Source: Pseudomonadota bacterium (GTDB lineage: Bacteria; Pseudomonadota; Gammaproteobacteria; Burkholderiales; Rhodocyclaceae). From it: DNA of 43,323 nt. Below, piece after piece: positions 17,015 through 26,344 of the stretch. The stretch covers positions 1 to 43,323 of the forward strand of contig JAGTRY010000045.1 in assembly GCA_018262235.1 (NCBI GenBank), in the 5' to 3' direction. Both the position numbers and the translations under genes were made by a program. The notes under the pieces were generated by a model. The model saw only the letters and a program-made list of their open reading frames with translations. It ran no database searches and was not told the origin of the DNA. Numbering within the stretch: the first letter of the stretch is position 1; every line of letters starts with the position of its first letter.

Positions 17015-17977
17015 ACACGCACCTCAAAACGCCCGCACTGCTCATCCTGCCGCATCTGCGCATCCAGAACGCCAATGCCATCTCCAGTCCGCTCACCCAT
17101 GGCTTTCCCGCCATGAGCGCCATTCTCGGGCTGATGTGGGCATTGGAGCGCAAACTGGTCGAACAGCATCCGCAGTTCGAGATTGCCTTCGACGGTGTGG
17201 GTGTGATTTGCCATCAGCATGAAGAGCAGACCACCGAGGGCGGCTTCACACGCGCCTTCCGCCTCACCCGCAATCCGGTGGACAAGGATGGCAGCACTGC
17301 CGCTATCGTCGAGGAAGGCCGCATTCACCTTGAACTCACGCTCGTGTTCGGCATCAACGCCGAAAGCCCGATCCTTGCAGAATCGGACGAAGTGCATCGC
17401 GCCTGCGCCAAAACCGTGGCCGATACCCTTGAGCAGATGCGTGTGGCGGGCGGCAGCGTCTTAACAGTTCCGCCAACTGCGTCGCCGCTGGCTGCCCGGT
17501 TTCGCCCTGGTCAGCCGTGACGACCTGCTTGCCAAACGCCTGAGCGAACTGCGCAACACGCAACCGGACGCCACCGCGCTGGAGGCCTGGCTGGATCTCT
17601 CGCGTTTCAACTGGCGATCCGTACGCAAGGAAACGCTGGACCCGGAAACCCAGGCGGTAAAGAAAACCGAGATCGTCTGGCAGACCGACCGCGAGGGCTG
17701 GCTGGTGCCGATTCCGGTGGGGTATGGCGCGCTCTCTGGCTTGTATCCGCCGGGCGCCGTTGCCAATGCCCGCGATGCGACCACGCCTTTCCGCTTCGTC
17801 GAAAGCCTTTACTCAATTGGCGAATGGCTGGCCCCGCATCGCTTGCAATCGCCGCAACAACTCCTCTGGTACGCCGACACCGATGTTGAAGCCGGCCACT
17901 ACCGCGTGCGCAATGACTATGCCGCTGCGCTCAAGCCCGTTGCCGAATCCCTGTCTGAATCCACTTCCACGAACTGA
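17011..17977 (+). pseudogene. csy2: Csy2 (Cas5f), split by a frameshift with an internal deletion
   Basis: The 5' frame (17011-17520) gives the Csy2 start: LILPHLRIQNANAISSPLTH, FDGVGVICHQHEEQ, GSTAAIVEEGRIHLELTLVF, and MRVAGGSVL. At about 17462 homology switches to the +1 frame: QFRQLRRRWLPGFALVSRDD, GWLVPIPVGYGALSGLYPPG, FRFVESLYSIGEWLAPHR, ending at 17977. Relative to Pseudomonas Csy2, roughly 26 residues between AGGS and LPGFALV are missing, so an out-of-frame deletion of about 75-80 bases fits better than a sequencing slip. No clear start codon with a ribosome site precedes the 3' part. Csy2 pairs with Csy1 to hold the crRNA 5' handle, so loss should stop interference unless recoding or a second copy exists. 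Confidence 0.8.
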
Positions 17978-17995
17978 ATCCAGGAGACATCCATC

Positions 17996-19021
17996 ATGGC
18001 TGAAACCACTACTCTCAAGACCGCTTCTGTCCTCGCCTTCGAACGCAAGCTCGATCCTTCCGACGCGCTCTTCCACGCCGGCAAATGGAGCGAGCGCGAT
18101 CAGGCTGCCGCATGGCAAGCCATTGGCATTGCCGAGAAATCTGTGCGCGGCACGATTTCCAACCGCCTCAAGACCAAGGATCAAGACCCCGCCAAGCTCG
18201 ATGCCGCCATTGAAAGCCCCAACCTGCAGACCGTCGATGTTGCTGCGCTGCCAGCCGAGGCCGACACCCTGCGCGTGCGCTTCACCCTGCGTGTGCTCGC
18301 CGGCACCGGCAAGCCTTCCGCCTGCAACGACGCTGATTACCAGAAAGCCCTGCAAGCCACCGTCGCGGGCTATGTGCAGCAGCATGGCTTTGGCGAACTC
18401 GCCCGCCGCTACGCGAGCAATCTCGCCAATGGCCGCTTCCTGTGGCGCAACCGCATCGGCGCCGAGCAGGTGGAAGTGCAGATCCGCCGCCTGCAAGACG
18501 GGCAAGCCGCGCAGAGCTTGACTTTCGATGCACTGGCCTTGTCCTTGCGCGACTTCGCGGCCGGGAGCACGGCGCTGGATGAGCTGGCCGCGCTGATCGC
18601 CAGTGGTCTGGCCGGCGAGGCCCATGTGCTGCTGGAAGTCACCGCCTTCGTGCGCCTGGGCGCCGGGCAGGAAGTCTTCCCCTCGCAGGAGCTGATTCTC
18701 GACCGGGGCCGGGGCGACAAGAGCAAGACGCTCTACCACGTGAACAAGGTTGCCGGCATCCACTCGCAGAAAGTCGGCAACGCCCTGCGCACCATCGACA
18801 CCTGGTATCCCGATGCGGGCGAACTCGGCCCGATTGCCGTCGAACCCTACGGATCGGTCACCACCCAGGGCAAGGCTTACCGCCAGCCCAAGGACAAGGT
18901 CGACTTCTACAACCTGCTCGACAACTGGGTGCTCAAGGGCAGGGCGCCCGCCAATCCGGACGACCAGCACTTTGTCATCGCCGTGCTGATCCGGGGCGGC
19001 GTGTTCGGCGAGGCCAACTGA
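17996..19021 (+). CDS. csy3: Csy3 (Cas7f), backbone subunit of the type I-F complex
   Basis: The protein is 341 residues; ATG 17996 has an AGGAG site (CAGGAGACATCC). Six copies coat the crRNA spacer in the Csy complex. Family features include [21 protein letters not shown] at the start, [56 protein letters not shown] and the C-terminal [15 protein letters not shown] with [14 protein letters not shown]. Full length without defects. It begins 18 bases after the end of the csy2 remnant and one base separates its stop from csy4. Confidence 0.95.
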   Translation: MAETTTLKTASVLAFERKLDPSDALFHAGKWSERDQAAAWQAIGIAEKSVRGTISNRLKTKDQDPAKLDAAIESPNLQTVDVAALPAEADTLRVRFTLRVLAGTGKPSACNDADYQKALQATVAGYVQQHGFGELARRYASNLANGRFLWRNRIGAEQVEVQIRRLQDGQAAQSLTFDALALSLRDFAAGSTALDELAALIASGLAGEAHVLLEVTAFVRLGAGQEVFPSQELILDRGRGDKSKTLYHVNKVAGIHSQKVGNALRTIDTWYPDAGELGPIAVEPYGSVTTQGKAYRQPKDKVDFYNLLDNWVLKGRAPANPDDQHFVIAVLIRGGVFGEAN

Positions 19022-19022
19022 G

Positions 19023-19583
19023 ATGGACCACTACATCGATCTGCGGCTACGGCCAGACCCGGAGTTCCCGGTGCCGCAATTGCTCAACGCGCTTGCCACC
19101 AAGCTGCATCGCGCCCTGGTTGCGCTGCAGGCGGAAGACATCGGCGTGAGCTTCCCGCATCACAAGGCAAGGGGAGGGCTGGGCGACACCCTGCGCCTGC
19201 ATGGCAGCTTGCCGCGTCTGCAGCAATTGATGCAGATGGGTTGGCTCACCGGCATGGCAGACCACGTGACAGCAAGCGGCGTGCTGCCAGTACCTGCTGG
19301 TGCAAAACATCGCGTCGTGCGGCGTGTCCAGGCACAGAGCAATGCCGAGCGCATCCGCCGTCGCCAGATCAAGCGTCATGGCTGGACCGAAGCGGAAGCG
19401 CGCGAACGCATTCCGGACACGGTTGAGCAGAAGCTTGATCTACCGTATCTGAGCCTGCGCAGCCAAAGCACGGGGCAGAACTTCCGCTTGTTCGTAGAGC
19501 ATCTTCCTTGTTATCCGGACGCTGTCTGCGGAAGCTTTAACGCCTACGGCCTGAGCAACACTGCCACCATCCCGTGGTTCTGA
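19023..19583 (+). CDS. csy4: Csy4 (Cas6f), crRNA-processing endoribonuclease
   Basis: The protein is 186 residues and aligns almost end to end with the Pseudomonas enzyme. It cuts the repeat RNA at the base of its hairpin and stays bound to the crRNA 3' end. Catalytic His29 is in KLHRAL; the serine of LRSQSTGQNFR (Ser147) and Tyr175 (NAYGLS) match the active-site residues; the Arg-rich helix NAERIRRRQIKRHG reads the RNA stem. The array repeat in this window has the expected hairpin (CTGCC...GGCAG), so enzyme and substrate fit. It is the last cas gene, 129 bases before the first repeat. Confidence 0.96.
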   Translation: MDHYIDLRLRPDPEFPVPQLLNALATKLHRALVALQAEDIGVSFPHHKARGGLGDTLRLHGSLPRLQQLMQMGWLTGMADHVTASGVLPVPAGAKHRVVRRVQAQSNAERIRRRQIKRHGWTEAEARERIPDTVEQKLDLPYLSLRSQSTGQNFRLFVEHLPCYPDAVCGSFNAYGLSNTATIPWF

Positions 19584-19712
19584 CCCTTTTCCGGACGCTC
19601 CACGCAGGCCCTTGAAAAACAAGGGCTTGCAGAAGCCCTCCAAAAAAGGGTTCTGCCGGAAAAAACCGCTACAAAGCCCGGAGCATCGGGCTTTTTCGCA
19701 GGTATGCTCCTA
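19584..19712 (+). promoter_or_regulatory. CRISPR leader with nested inverted repeats
   Basis: This is the region between csy4 and the first repeat, on the transcription-start side of the array. It holds TTTTCCGG (19586-19593) paired with CCGGAAAA (19656-19663), a strong hairpin GCAGGCCCTTG/CAAGGGCTTGC (19604-19630), and an alternative hairpin AGGGCTT/AAGCCCT that shares bases with it, so the two are mutually exclusive. A terminator-like stem follows (separate entry). Adaptation and pre-crRNA transcription signals must lie here, but no clear -35/-10 pair is seen. Confidence 0.6.
19673..19697 (+). terminator. Terminator-like hairpin just before the first repeat
   Basis: AAGCCCG (19674-19680), a six-base loop and CGGGCTT (19687-19693) followed by a T run make a compact intrinsic-terminator shape 16 bases before the first repeat. 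It would end cas operon transcripts, but leaves little room for an array promoter downstream. Confidence 0.6.
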
Positions 19713-22700
19713 CTTCACTGCCGAATAGGCAGCTCAGAAATTTCACCGCGCCCAGGGCATCGTGATAGATGTCTTCACTGCCGAATAGGCAGCTCAGAAA
19801 CACTACACGCACAGGGCTCTATTTGATTACCCCTTCACTGCCGAATAGGCAGCTCAGAAATATTCATGCTCGGCAAATGCCACCATTGATGTCTTCACTG
19901 CCGAATAGGCAGCTCAGAAAAATGAAGGCAATATGCGCGGTCAACATGTTCACTTCACTGCCGAATAGGCAGCTCAGAAAGAGAACGCTTTCCGGCATTT
20001 GCTCGCCAGAGACTTCACTGCCGAATAGGCAGCTCAGAAAAGTTTGATCCGGTAAAAATCTGGTATTTTAATTCTTCACTGCCGAATAGGCAGCTCAGAA
20101 ATACATGCTCGACTTGTGGAGGACGGCCACCCGCTTCACTGCCGAATAGGCAGCTCAGAAAAGTGCGTAAAAGGAAAGGACCGAGATCTTCGCTCTTCAC
20201 TGCCGAATAGGCAGCTCAGAAATAGCGAAATCAATATTTATTTTGTCTTGCCGTCTTCACTGCCGAATAGGCAGCTCAGAAATGATTATCGATGCTGTAC
20301 GACTCGCCCGGGATCTTCACTGCCGAATAGGCAGCTCAGAAAATGGCAAACGAGACCCCATGTATCGCCGAGGACTTCACTGCCGAATAGGCAGCTCAGA
20401 AATCCGGGTTGTGTGACTTAGCGAGATGGTGCAACTTCACTGCCGAATAGGCAGCTCAGAAATACAATGGGAACTGTTCCAAAACGCACGGCACCTTCAC
20501 TGCCGAATAGGCAGCTCAGAAAAGTGGTTGCGAAGGAGCCTGTGTGCAAGAAGTCTTCACTGCCGAATAGGCAGCTCAGAAAAGAGAGTTTCCGGGCACT
20601 CCCAGTCTAGTTTTCTTCACTGCCGAATAGGCAGCTCAGAAACCATAGTGCCCCATTTGCTAATAGCGGGATCGCTTCACTGCCGAATAGGCAGCTCAGA
20701 AAGCTGAAAACCGCGACTACACCTCCGAAGAAGACTTCACTGCCGAATAGGCAGCTCAGAAAAGCGGGCATAAAGCCGCTTTACACGTCCGACGCTTCAC
20801 TGCCGAATAGGCAGCTCAGAAAAGATCGCCATCCGTGCGCGAGATATAAAGCCCCTTCACTGCCGAATAGGCAGCTCAGAAATTTCGCAAGCTGGGGAAG
20901 GTAGCGTATCGGCCCTTCACTGCCGAATAGGCAGCTCAGAAAGCCGGAATCCAGTCGTTTGTATAAGCCGTAAACTTCACTGCCGAATAGGCAGCTCAGA
21001 AAAAGGCATCGTATCGGGCGCCAGCAAGATCCTACTTCACTGCCGAATAGGCAGCTCAGAAAAACACACATCGCTAATGGGGGTAACGCTCTCTCTTCAC
21101 TGCCGAATAGGCAGCTCAGAAAAGAGCCCGATGCTGCTTGATGGCAACGACGCAACTTCACTGCCGAATAGGCAGCTCAGAAATGATGAAGTTACATCTG
21201 CGGGTACGGCTTCGTCTTCACTGCCGAATAGGCAGCTCAGAAATGCCTCGCAAGTCATCGATCTTCCACGAATCGCTTCACTGCCGAATAGGCAGCTCAG
21301 AAATCCCGAGCAAATCACCCTGACGACATTCTGGCCTTCACTGCCGAATAGGCAGCTCAGAAAGAATCCGCGCAGAATGGCCGCTTCATCCAGGCCTTCA
21401 CTGCCGAATAGGCAGCTCAGAAAAATGTCGCGCCCCAGCTCGAACACATCCACCGACTTCACTGCCGAATAGGCAGCTCAGAAAACCGCCCATGAAGACC
21501 AGGAGGATTCCATGTTCTTCACTGCCGAATAGGCAGCTCAGAAAATCTTCTGATCATCGAAGAAGCGCATCGCATGCTTCACTGCCGAATAGGCAGCTCA
21601 GAAATGGTGGTGCCGATGGAAAAAGCCGTGCTGGTTCTTCACTGCCGAATAGGCAGCTCAGAAATGAGATTGTGCCGCGAATGGACGGCAAGCTGCCTTC
21701 ACTGCCGAATAGGCAGCTCAGAAACGACCAGGCTGCAACCATTTCATCCGTCCAGACTTCACTGCCGAATAGGCAGCTCAGAAAAGCGCGCCCTTCTTGT
21801 CAGAGATGCGGATCTTCCTTCACTGCCGAATAGGCAGCTCAGAAAATAGCCACGAACGGCCGGCGAGGACAGATGCCCTTCACTGCCGAATAGGCAGCTC
21901 AGAAAAAATCAATCAAGTCCTGCTCTGAATCACCCACCTTCACTGCCGAATAGGCAGCTCAGAAAGCCTGCTATTCGCCGGGCTGTGGTCAATCGCTCTT
22001 CACTGCCGAATAGGCAGCTCAGAAATGCTGGTGAAGCGTTAAGGAGGTACAGCCGGCCTTCACTGCCGAATAGGCAGCTCAGAAAAGAGACTAAAAGGAC
22101 CTTCCACTGCTCTTGTGCTTCACTGCCGAATAGGCAGCTCAGAAAAGGAGGCCGCAAAGGCTCGCCCGGATCTGTTTCTTCACTGCCGAATAGGCAGCTC
22201 AGAAAAAACGGCAACTGCTGCCCAGCCTGCGAAACACCTTCACTGCCGAATAGGCAGCTCAGAAAGTTGTTCCCAGCCATAGGATGCTGCTGCCAGACTT
22301 CACTGCCGAATAGGCAGCTCAGAAAGAAATCATCATGAGCCAAGTCGCACCGAGTAATCTTCACTGCCGAATAGGCAGCTCAGAAAAGCTTGGCGACAAA
22401 AACAGCAATTGGAACCGCCTTCACTGCCGAATAGGCAGCTCAGAAAGATCCCCGCCTTACCGCCAGAAGTCGCCATGTCTTCACTGCCGAATAGGCAGCT
22501 CAGAAATGACCCTGCTGCACCACTGGAGCACCTTCGATCTTCACTGCCGAATAGGCAGCTCAGAAAGGTCGCGTTGAGCGATTGGTTCGGCGGCACTTCT
22601 TCACTGCCGAATAGGCAGCTCAGAAACGCAGATCTGCCCGCGTGCATGCAGGGTTTTCCTTCACTGCCGAATAGGCAGCTCAGAAAAAGCTGTGGGATGC

Positions 22701-23530
22701 CGCGCCCGAGCGCACCTTCTTCACTGCCGAATAGGCAGCTCAGAAAGGAAGGCGCGTTCAAGGCGTCCGGAACAATGGATTCACTGCCGAATAGGCAGCT
22801 CAGAAATACCGCGCACAGTTTTGAAGCGGATTGACGAGCTTCACTGCCGAATAGGCAGCTCAGAAACTAATCGCAACATTTCCCGGTTGACTTGTGTCCT
22901 TCACTGCCGAATAGGCAGCTCAGAAAAGGAGTTGAAGGGGCAGCCCATTACGCTGGTACTTCACTGCCGAATAGGCAGCTCAGAAAATGAGCAAACCCTG
23001 CACAGTTCCAAACTATGGCTTCACTGCCGAATAGGCAGCTCAGAAACAAGCTCTTCATCCAGCAAACGGATGCAGCGACTTCACTGCCGAATAGGCAGCT
23101 CAGAAAGCCCGCGCCGCAGCCGAGCGCGCCGGCTTCGCCTTCACTGCCGAATAGGCAGCTCAGAAACAGCCAGAAAGAAGGCTGCGATGCCCTCTCGAAG
23201 CTTCACTGCCGAATAGGCAGCTCAGAAAATGCCGAGCGGACCATTGCGGTGTTTGCGGACCTTCACTGCCGAATAGGCAGCTCAGAAATGATCCCCAATC
23301 GGGATGATCTTTATCTTTCCTCTTCACTGCCGAATAGGCAGCTCAGAAAGTTAAGGGACTCAAGAGTAAAGCGCAGCTGGCCTTCACTGCCGAATAGGCA
23401 GCTCAGAAAACTCAGCGCGATAGCCTAGTTGAGCTGGTGCGCTTCACTGCCGAATAGGCAGCTCAGAAACTTCGGGTTACTCGCCTCTCGCGCCTGAAGC
23501 TTCTTCACTGCCGAATAGGCAGCTCAGAAA
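19713..23530 (+). CRISPR. Type I-F CRISPR array, 64 repeats and 63 spacers
   Basis: The 28-base repeat begins CTTCACTGCCGAATAGGCAG and ends CTCAGAAA; nearly every copy is identical. One copy at 22779 starts with A. The first repeat is 19713-19740 and the last 23503-23530. Spacers are 32 bases except nine longer ones (eight of 33, one of 34), inferred from the ten-base drift across the array. Orientation is set by the I-F handle CTCAGAAA at the 3' side of the repeat, by the leader next to csy4 and by degenerate repeats only at the far end, so the newest spacers are at the left. Csy4 would cleave after the CTGCC/GGCAG stem. No spacer origin could be identified by reading. Confidence 0.98.
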
Positions 23531-23534
23531 ATAA

Positions 23535-24150
23535 ATAAACTCGGTAATCCCCCGGCTTTGCCGGGGGACTCGCCAGGTTTGACCGTGTGACACGGTGACC
23601 TAGAAGCTTCTGTCTCGACCAAGAGATAGGAGTTTCCAATGCAAGATTATCAGAGCCTTAGCCATACGACGTGGGACTGCAAGTATCACGTGGTGTTCAT
23701 ACCGAAAAAGAGGAAGAAACTGATTTTTGGGGCGATTCGCAAACACCTCGGTGAGGTACTGCACGAGTTGGCGGGGCAGAAGGAGTGCAGGATTCTGGAA
23801 GGGCACTTGATGAGTGACCACATTCACATGTGCATCAGCATTCCACCGAAATATTCGGTGGCGAATGTGGTGGGCTACATCAAGGGGAAAAGCGCAATCT
23901 CGATTGCGCGTCGGTTCAACGGTCGAAGCAGGAACTTTGGGGGTGAAAGCTTCTGGGCCAGAGGGTATTTTGTCTCAACGGTGGGACTGGACGAGGAGAT
24001 GGTTCGGGCCTACATCCGGCACCAAGAAAAGGAAGACGAGCATTACGACCAACTGAAGTTGGGTATGTGACGGCCGCCTTCAGGCGGCGCATGTAGCTGC
24101 CCCTTTGAGGGGCTAACAAACTAAAGCCCCCGGCTTTGCCGGGGGATATT
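23535..24150 (+). mobile_element. IS200-type insertion element inside the distal array
   Basis: The identical 19-base hairpin CCCCCGGCTTTGCCGGGGG occurs near both ends (23549-23567 and 24127-24145) around a single Y1 transposase gene. IS200/IS605 elements lack terminal inverted repeats and target duplications and are recognised through such subterminal hairpins. A second hairpin ACCGTGT-G-ACACGGT lies before the gene, as in IS200 leaders that hide the ribosome site. Exact tips are uncertain by several bases. CRISPR repeats lie on both sides, so it inserted into the array. Confidence 0.85.
23639..24070 (+). CDS. tnpA: IS200/IS605-family Y1 transposase TnpA
   Basis: The protein is 143 residues, full length for IS200 TnpA. 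It is a single-strand HUH transposase: the HUH motif is His61-Ile-His63 in MSDHIHMCISIP, and the nucleophile is Tyr125 in MVRAYIRHQE with Gln129 one turn later. The start MQDYQSLSHTTWDCKYHVVF is typical of the family. ATG 23639 follows GATAGGAG, a normal ribosome site. There is no tnpB beside it. No lesion is visible, so it may still be active. Confidence 0.95.
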   Translation: MQDYQSLSHTTWDCKYHVVFIPKKRKKLIFGAIRKHLGEVLHELAGQKECRILEGHLMSDHIHMCISIPPKYSVANVVGYIKGKSAISIARRFNGRSRNFGGESFWARGYFVSTVGLDEEMVRAYIRHQEKEDEHYDQLKLGM

Positions 24151-24329
24151 TACTGCCTGTCCGGCTGCTCAGGAAGACTGCCTCACTGCCGAATAGGCAG
24201 CTCAGAAAATCGGCAGGCATTCGAGTTCAAGCGCCAGCCGCTTCACTGCCGAATAGGCAGCTCAGAAAGTTCGAGCCTAAAAATTCAAGCCCCCCCGGTG
24301 ACTTCCCTGCCGAACAGTCCGCCCACAAA
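24148..24329 (+). CRISPR. Distal remnant of the array beyond the IS200 element
   Basis: Two repeats with a 32-base spacer lie here: 24181-24208 (second base C instead of T) and 24241-24268 (consensus). A 33-base spacer follows, then a degenerate terminal repeat at 24302-24329 with six mismatches. Directly right of the IS, 24152-24175 also looks like a decayed repeat: ACTGCC, five changed loop bases, GGC, then GCTCAG (17 of 24 match). Repeat decay at the trailer end is normal for CRISPR arrays. Confidence 0.85.
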
Positions 24330-24362
24330 ATGCCTGGCGTGCCTGTCGGGATGCGAGGCGCA

Positions 24363-25871
24363 TCACTCCTCTTCTACAAACACCTCTTCGCGTTTTTTCT
24401 TGATGCCTGGCAACAGCACCAGCAAAACCAGGATTGCTGCGATGGCAAGCAGGGTTGCGGACAGTGGGCGCGTGAAGAAGATGCTCGGATCACCCTGCGA
24501 CAGCAACAGGGCTCGGCGCAGGTTTTCTTCCATCAGGGGGCCGAGGATGAAGCCCAGTGCGAGCGGTGCGGGCTCGCAGCCGAGCTTGACGAAGGCATAT
24601 CCGGCGATGCCGAAGATGGCCGTGACCCATACGTCGAAGACATTGGTGTTGATGGTGTAGGCGCCGATGCAGCAGAAGACGAGGATCGCCGGGTAGAGGA
24701 AGCGATAGGGGATGGAGAGCAGGCGGATCCAGATGCCTATCATCGGCAGGTTGAGCACCAGCAGCATGACGTTGCCGACCCACATTGAGACGATGAGGCC
24801 CCAGAACAGGCTGGGGTTGCTGGTCATTACCTGCGGGCCGGGCTGGATGTTGTGGAGGGTCATCGCGCCGATCATCATTGCCATCACCGCATTCGAGGGC
24901 AGGCCCAGGGTCAGCAGCGGGATGAACGAGGTCTGCGCGCCGGCGTTGTTGGCGGACTCGGGGCCGGCCACACCCTGGATGGCGCCTTCGCCGAACTCGC
25001 TGGGGTTGCGTGCGATCTTCTTCTCCAGCGTGTAGGAGGCAAAGGACGCGAGCAGGGCGCCGCCGCCGGGCAGTACGCCGAGCAGCGAGCCGAGCAGGGT
25101 CCCGCGCAGCATGGCGGGCGCGGCATCGCGGAACTCGTGTTTGTTCATCAGCAGACTGCCGACCTGGCCGGTGAAGATGCGGCGTTCGCTGTGGTGCTTT
25201 TCGAGATTGAGGATGGTTTCGGAGAATGCGAAAAGGCCCATGCCGAGGCCAACGAAGTTGAGCCCGTCGGCCAGCTCCGGGATGCCGAAGGTGAAGCGCT
25301 CGGCACCGGAATTCACGTCGGTGCCGATCATGCCGATCAGCAGGCCCAGCACGATCATGCCAATGGCTTTGAGCAGCGAACCATTGGCCAGCACCACGGC
25401 GCCGAGCAAGCCCAGCACCATCAGCGCGAAGTACTCGGCTGGGCCGAACTTGAAGGCGACTTCTGCGAGCAAAGGCGCTGCCGCAGCGATAAACAGGGTG
25501 GCGACCGAGCCGGCGAAGAAGGAGCCGATGGCTGCCGCTGACAGGGCCGCGCCTGCGCGGCCCTTCTGCGCCATCTTGTAGCCATCGATGCAGGTGACGA
25601 CCGAGGCGACTTCGCCGGGCAGATTCACCAGGATGGCGGTGGTCGAGCCGCCGTACTGCGCGCCGTAGTAGATGCCGGCGAGCATGATCAGCGCGGCGGT
25701 CGGGTCGAGCGAGAAGGTTGCCGGCAGCAGCATGGCGATGGTCGCCACCGGGCCGATGCCGGGCAACACGCCGATGGCTGTGCCGAGCATGCAACCGAAG
25801 AGGGCATAGAGCAGGTTGAGCGGCGTGACGGCGGTGTTCAGACCGAGGAGCAGATTGGTGACGAGGTCCAT
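24363..25871 (-). CDS. tctA: Tripartite tricarboxylate transporter, large membrane subunit TctA
   Basis: The protein is 502 residues from the ATG at 25871, the normal family length, with about 12 hydrophobic segments. The family signature GAQYGGSTTAILVNLPGE is near residue 73, and a second glycine-rich repeat PGGGALLASFASYTLEKK with GVAGPESANNAGAQ lies in the second half. It forms the transport channel that imports carboxylates handed over by the periplasmic TctC protein, using the ion gradient. It is the last gene of the minus-strand operon, separated by eight bases from tctB, and its stop is only 33 bases from the end of the CRISPR trailer. Confidence 0.93.
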   Translation of the reverse strand: MDLVTNLLLGLNTAVTPLNLLYALFGCMLGTAIGVLPGIGPVATIAMLLPATFSLDPTAALIMLAGIYYGAQYGGSTTAILVNLPGEVASVVTCIDGYKMAQKGRAGAALSAAAIGSFFAGSVATLFIAAAAPLLAEVAFKFGPAEYFALMVLGLLGAVVLANGSLLKAIGMIVLGLLIGMIGTDVNSGAERFTFGIPELADGLNFVGLGMGLFAFSETILNLEKHHSERRIFTGQVGSLLMNKHEFRDAAPAMLRGTLLGSLLGVLPGGGALLASFASYTLEKKIARNPSEFGEGAIQGVAGPESANNAGAQTSFIPLLTLGLPSNAVMAMMIGAMTLHNIQPGPQVMTSNPSLFWGLIVSMWVGNVMLLVLNLPMIGIWIRLLSIPYRFLYPAILVFCCIGAYTINTNVFDVWVTAIFGIAGYAFVKLGCEPAPLALGFILGPLMEENLRRALLLSQGDPSIFFTRPLSATLLAIAAILVLLVLLPGIKKKREEVFVEEE

Positions 25872-25879
25872 GGTGATTC

Positions 25880-26344
25880 TCAACCCTTGGTCAGGAAAGC
25901 GGGCAGCACATCCAGCGGAAGTTTCAGCAACACGACGAACAGCAGCCAGCAGGCCAGACTCAGCACGGCGGCATTGGTGAATGTGCCGCGCCAGCTGAAT
26001 TCTGCGTCGGCACGCGAGCTGATGAAGACCAGCACGCAGATGGCGGCGATCAGGCCCAGGTAACGATAGGCCAGGCCGAAGCCCACTACGCCGCCGATGA
26101 TGAGTCCGGCAACGCGCCAGTTGATGCGGCCCATGTTGGCGGCATCTGGCGCACCACGCAGGGCGCGTAACAACAAGACGATGCCGATGCCCGAGAGCAG
26201 CAGGGCCAATACGACAGGGAAATAGCCGGCCCCCATCTTCGCGGCACTGCCGAGTTTGTAATGCGAGGCGATATACAGCGCGCCGAGGCCGAAGACGATG
26301 AACAGCAGGCCGGAGAAAAAGTCTTGTTGGTGTTTGATCTTCAT
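25880..26344 (-). CDS. tctB: Tripartite tricarboxylate transporter, small membrane subunit TctB
   Basis: The protein is 154 residues from ATG 26344 (MKIKHQQDFFSGLLFIVFGLGALY), chosen because it overlaps the upstream hydrolase stop in an ATGA arrangement; a longer frame upstream codes no family sequence. Four hydrophobic segments are visible, with MGAGYFPVVLALLLSGIG typical of the family. Works as the small partner of TctA in the inner membrane. Confidence 0.88.
   Translation of the reverse strand: MKIKHQQDFFSGLLFIVFGLGALYIASHYKLGSAAKMGAGYFPVVLALLLSGIGIVLLLRALRGAPDAANMGRINWRVAGLIIGGVVGFGLAYRYLGLIAAICVLVFISSRADAEFSWRGTFTNAAVLSLACWLLFVVLLKLPLDVLPAFLTKG

Noticed and set aside
17455-17470. Programmed frameshift in csy2
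   Set aside because: No recognised slippery motif or conserved signal is seen, and about 26 residues are missing, which points to deletion.
19769-23428. Many open frames of 60-170 codons on both strands across the CRISPR array
   Set aside because: They are translations of the 28-base repeat (recurring SLPNRQLR, HCRIGSSE or FLSCLFGSE) and spacers, not genes.
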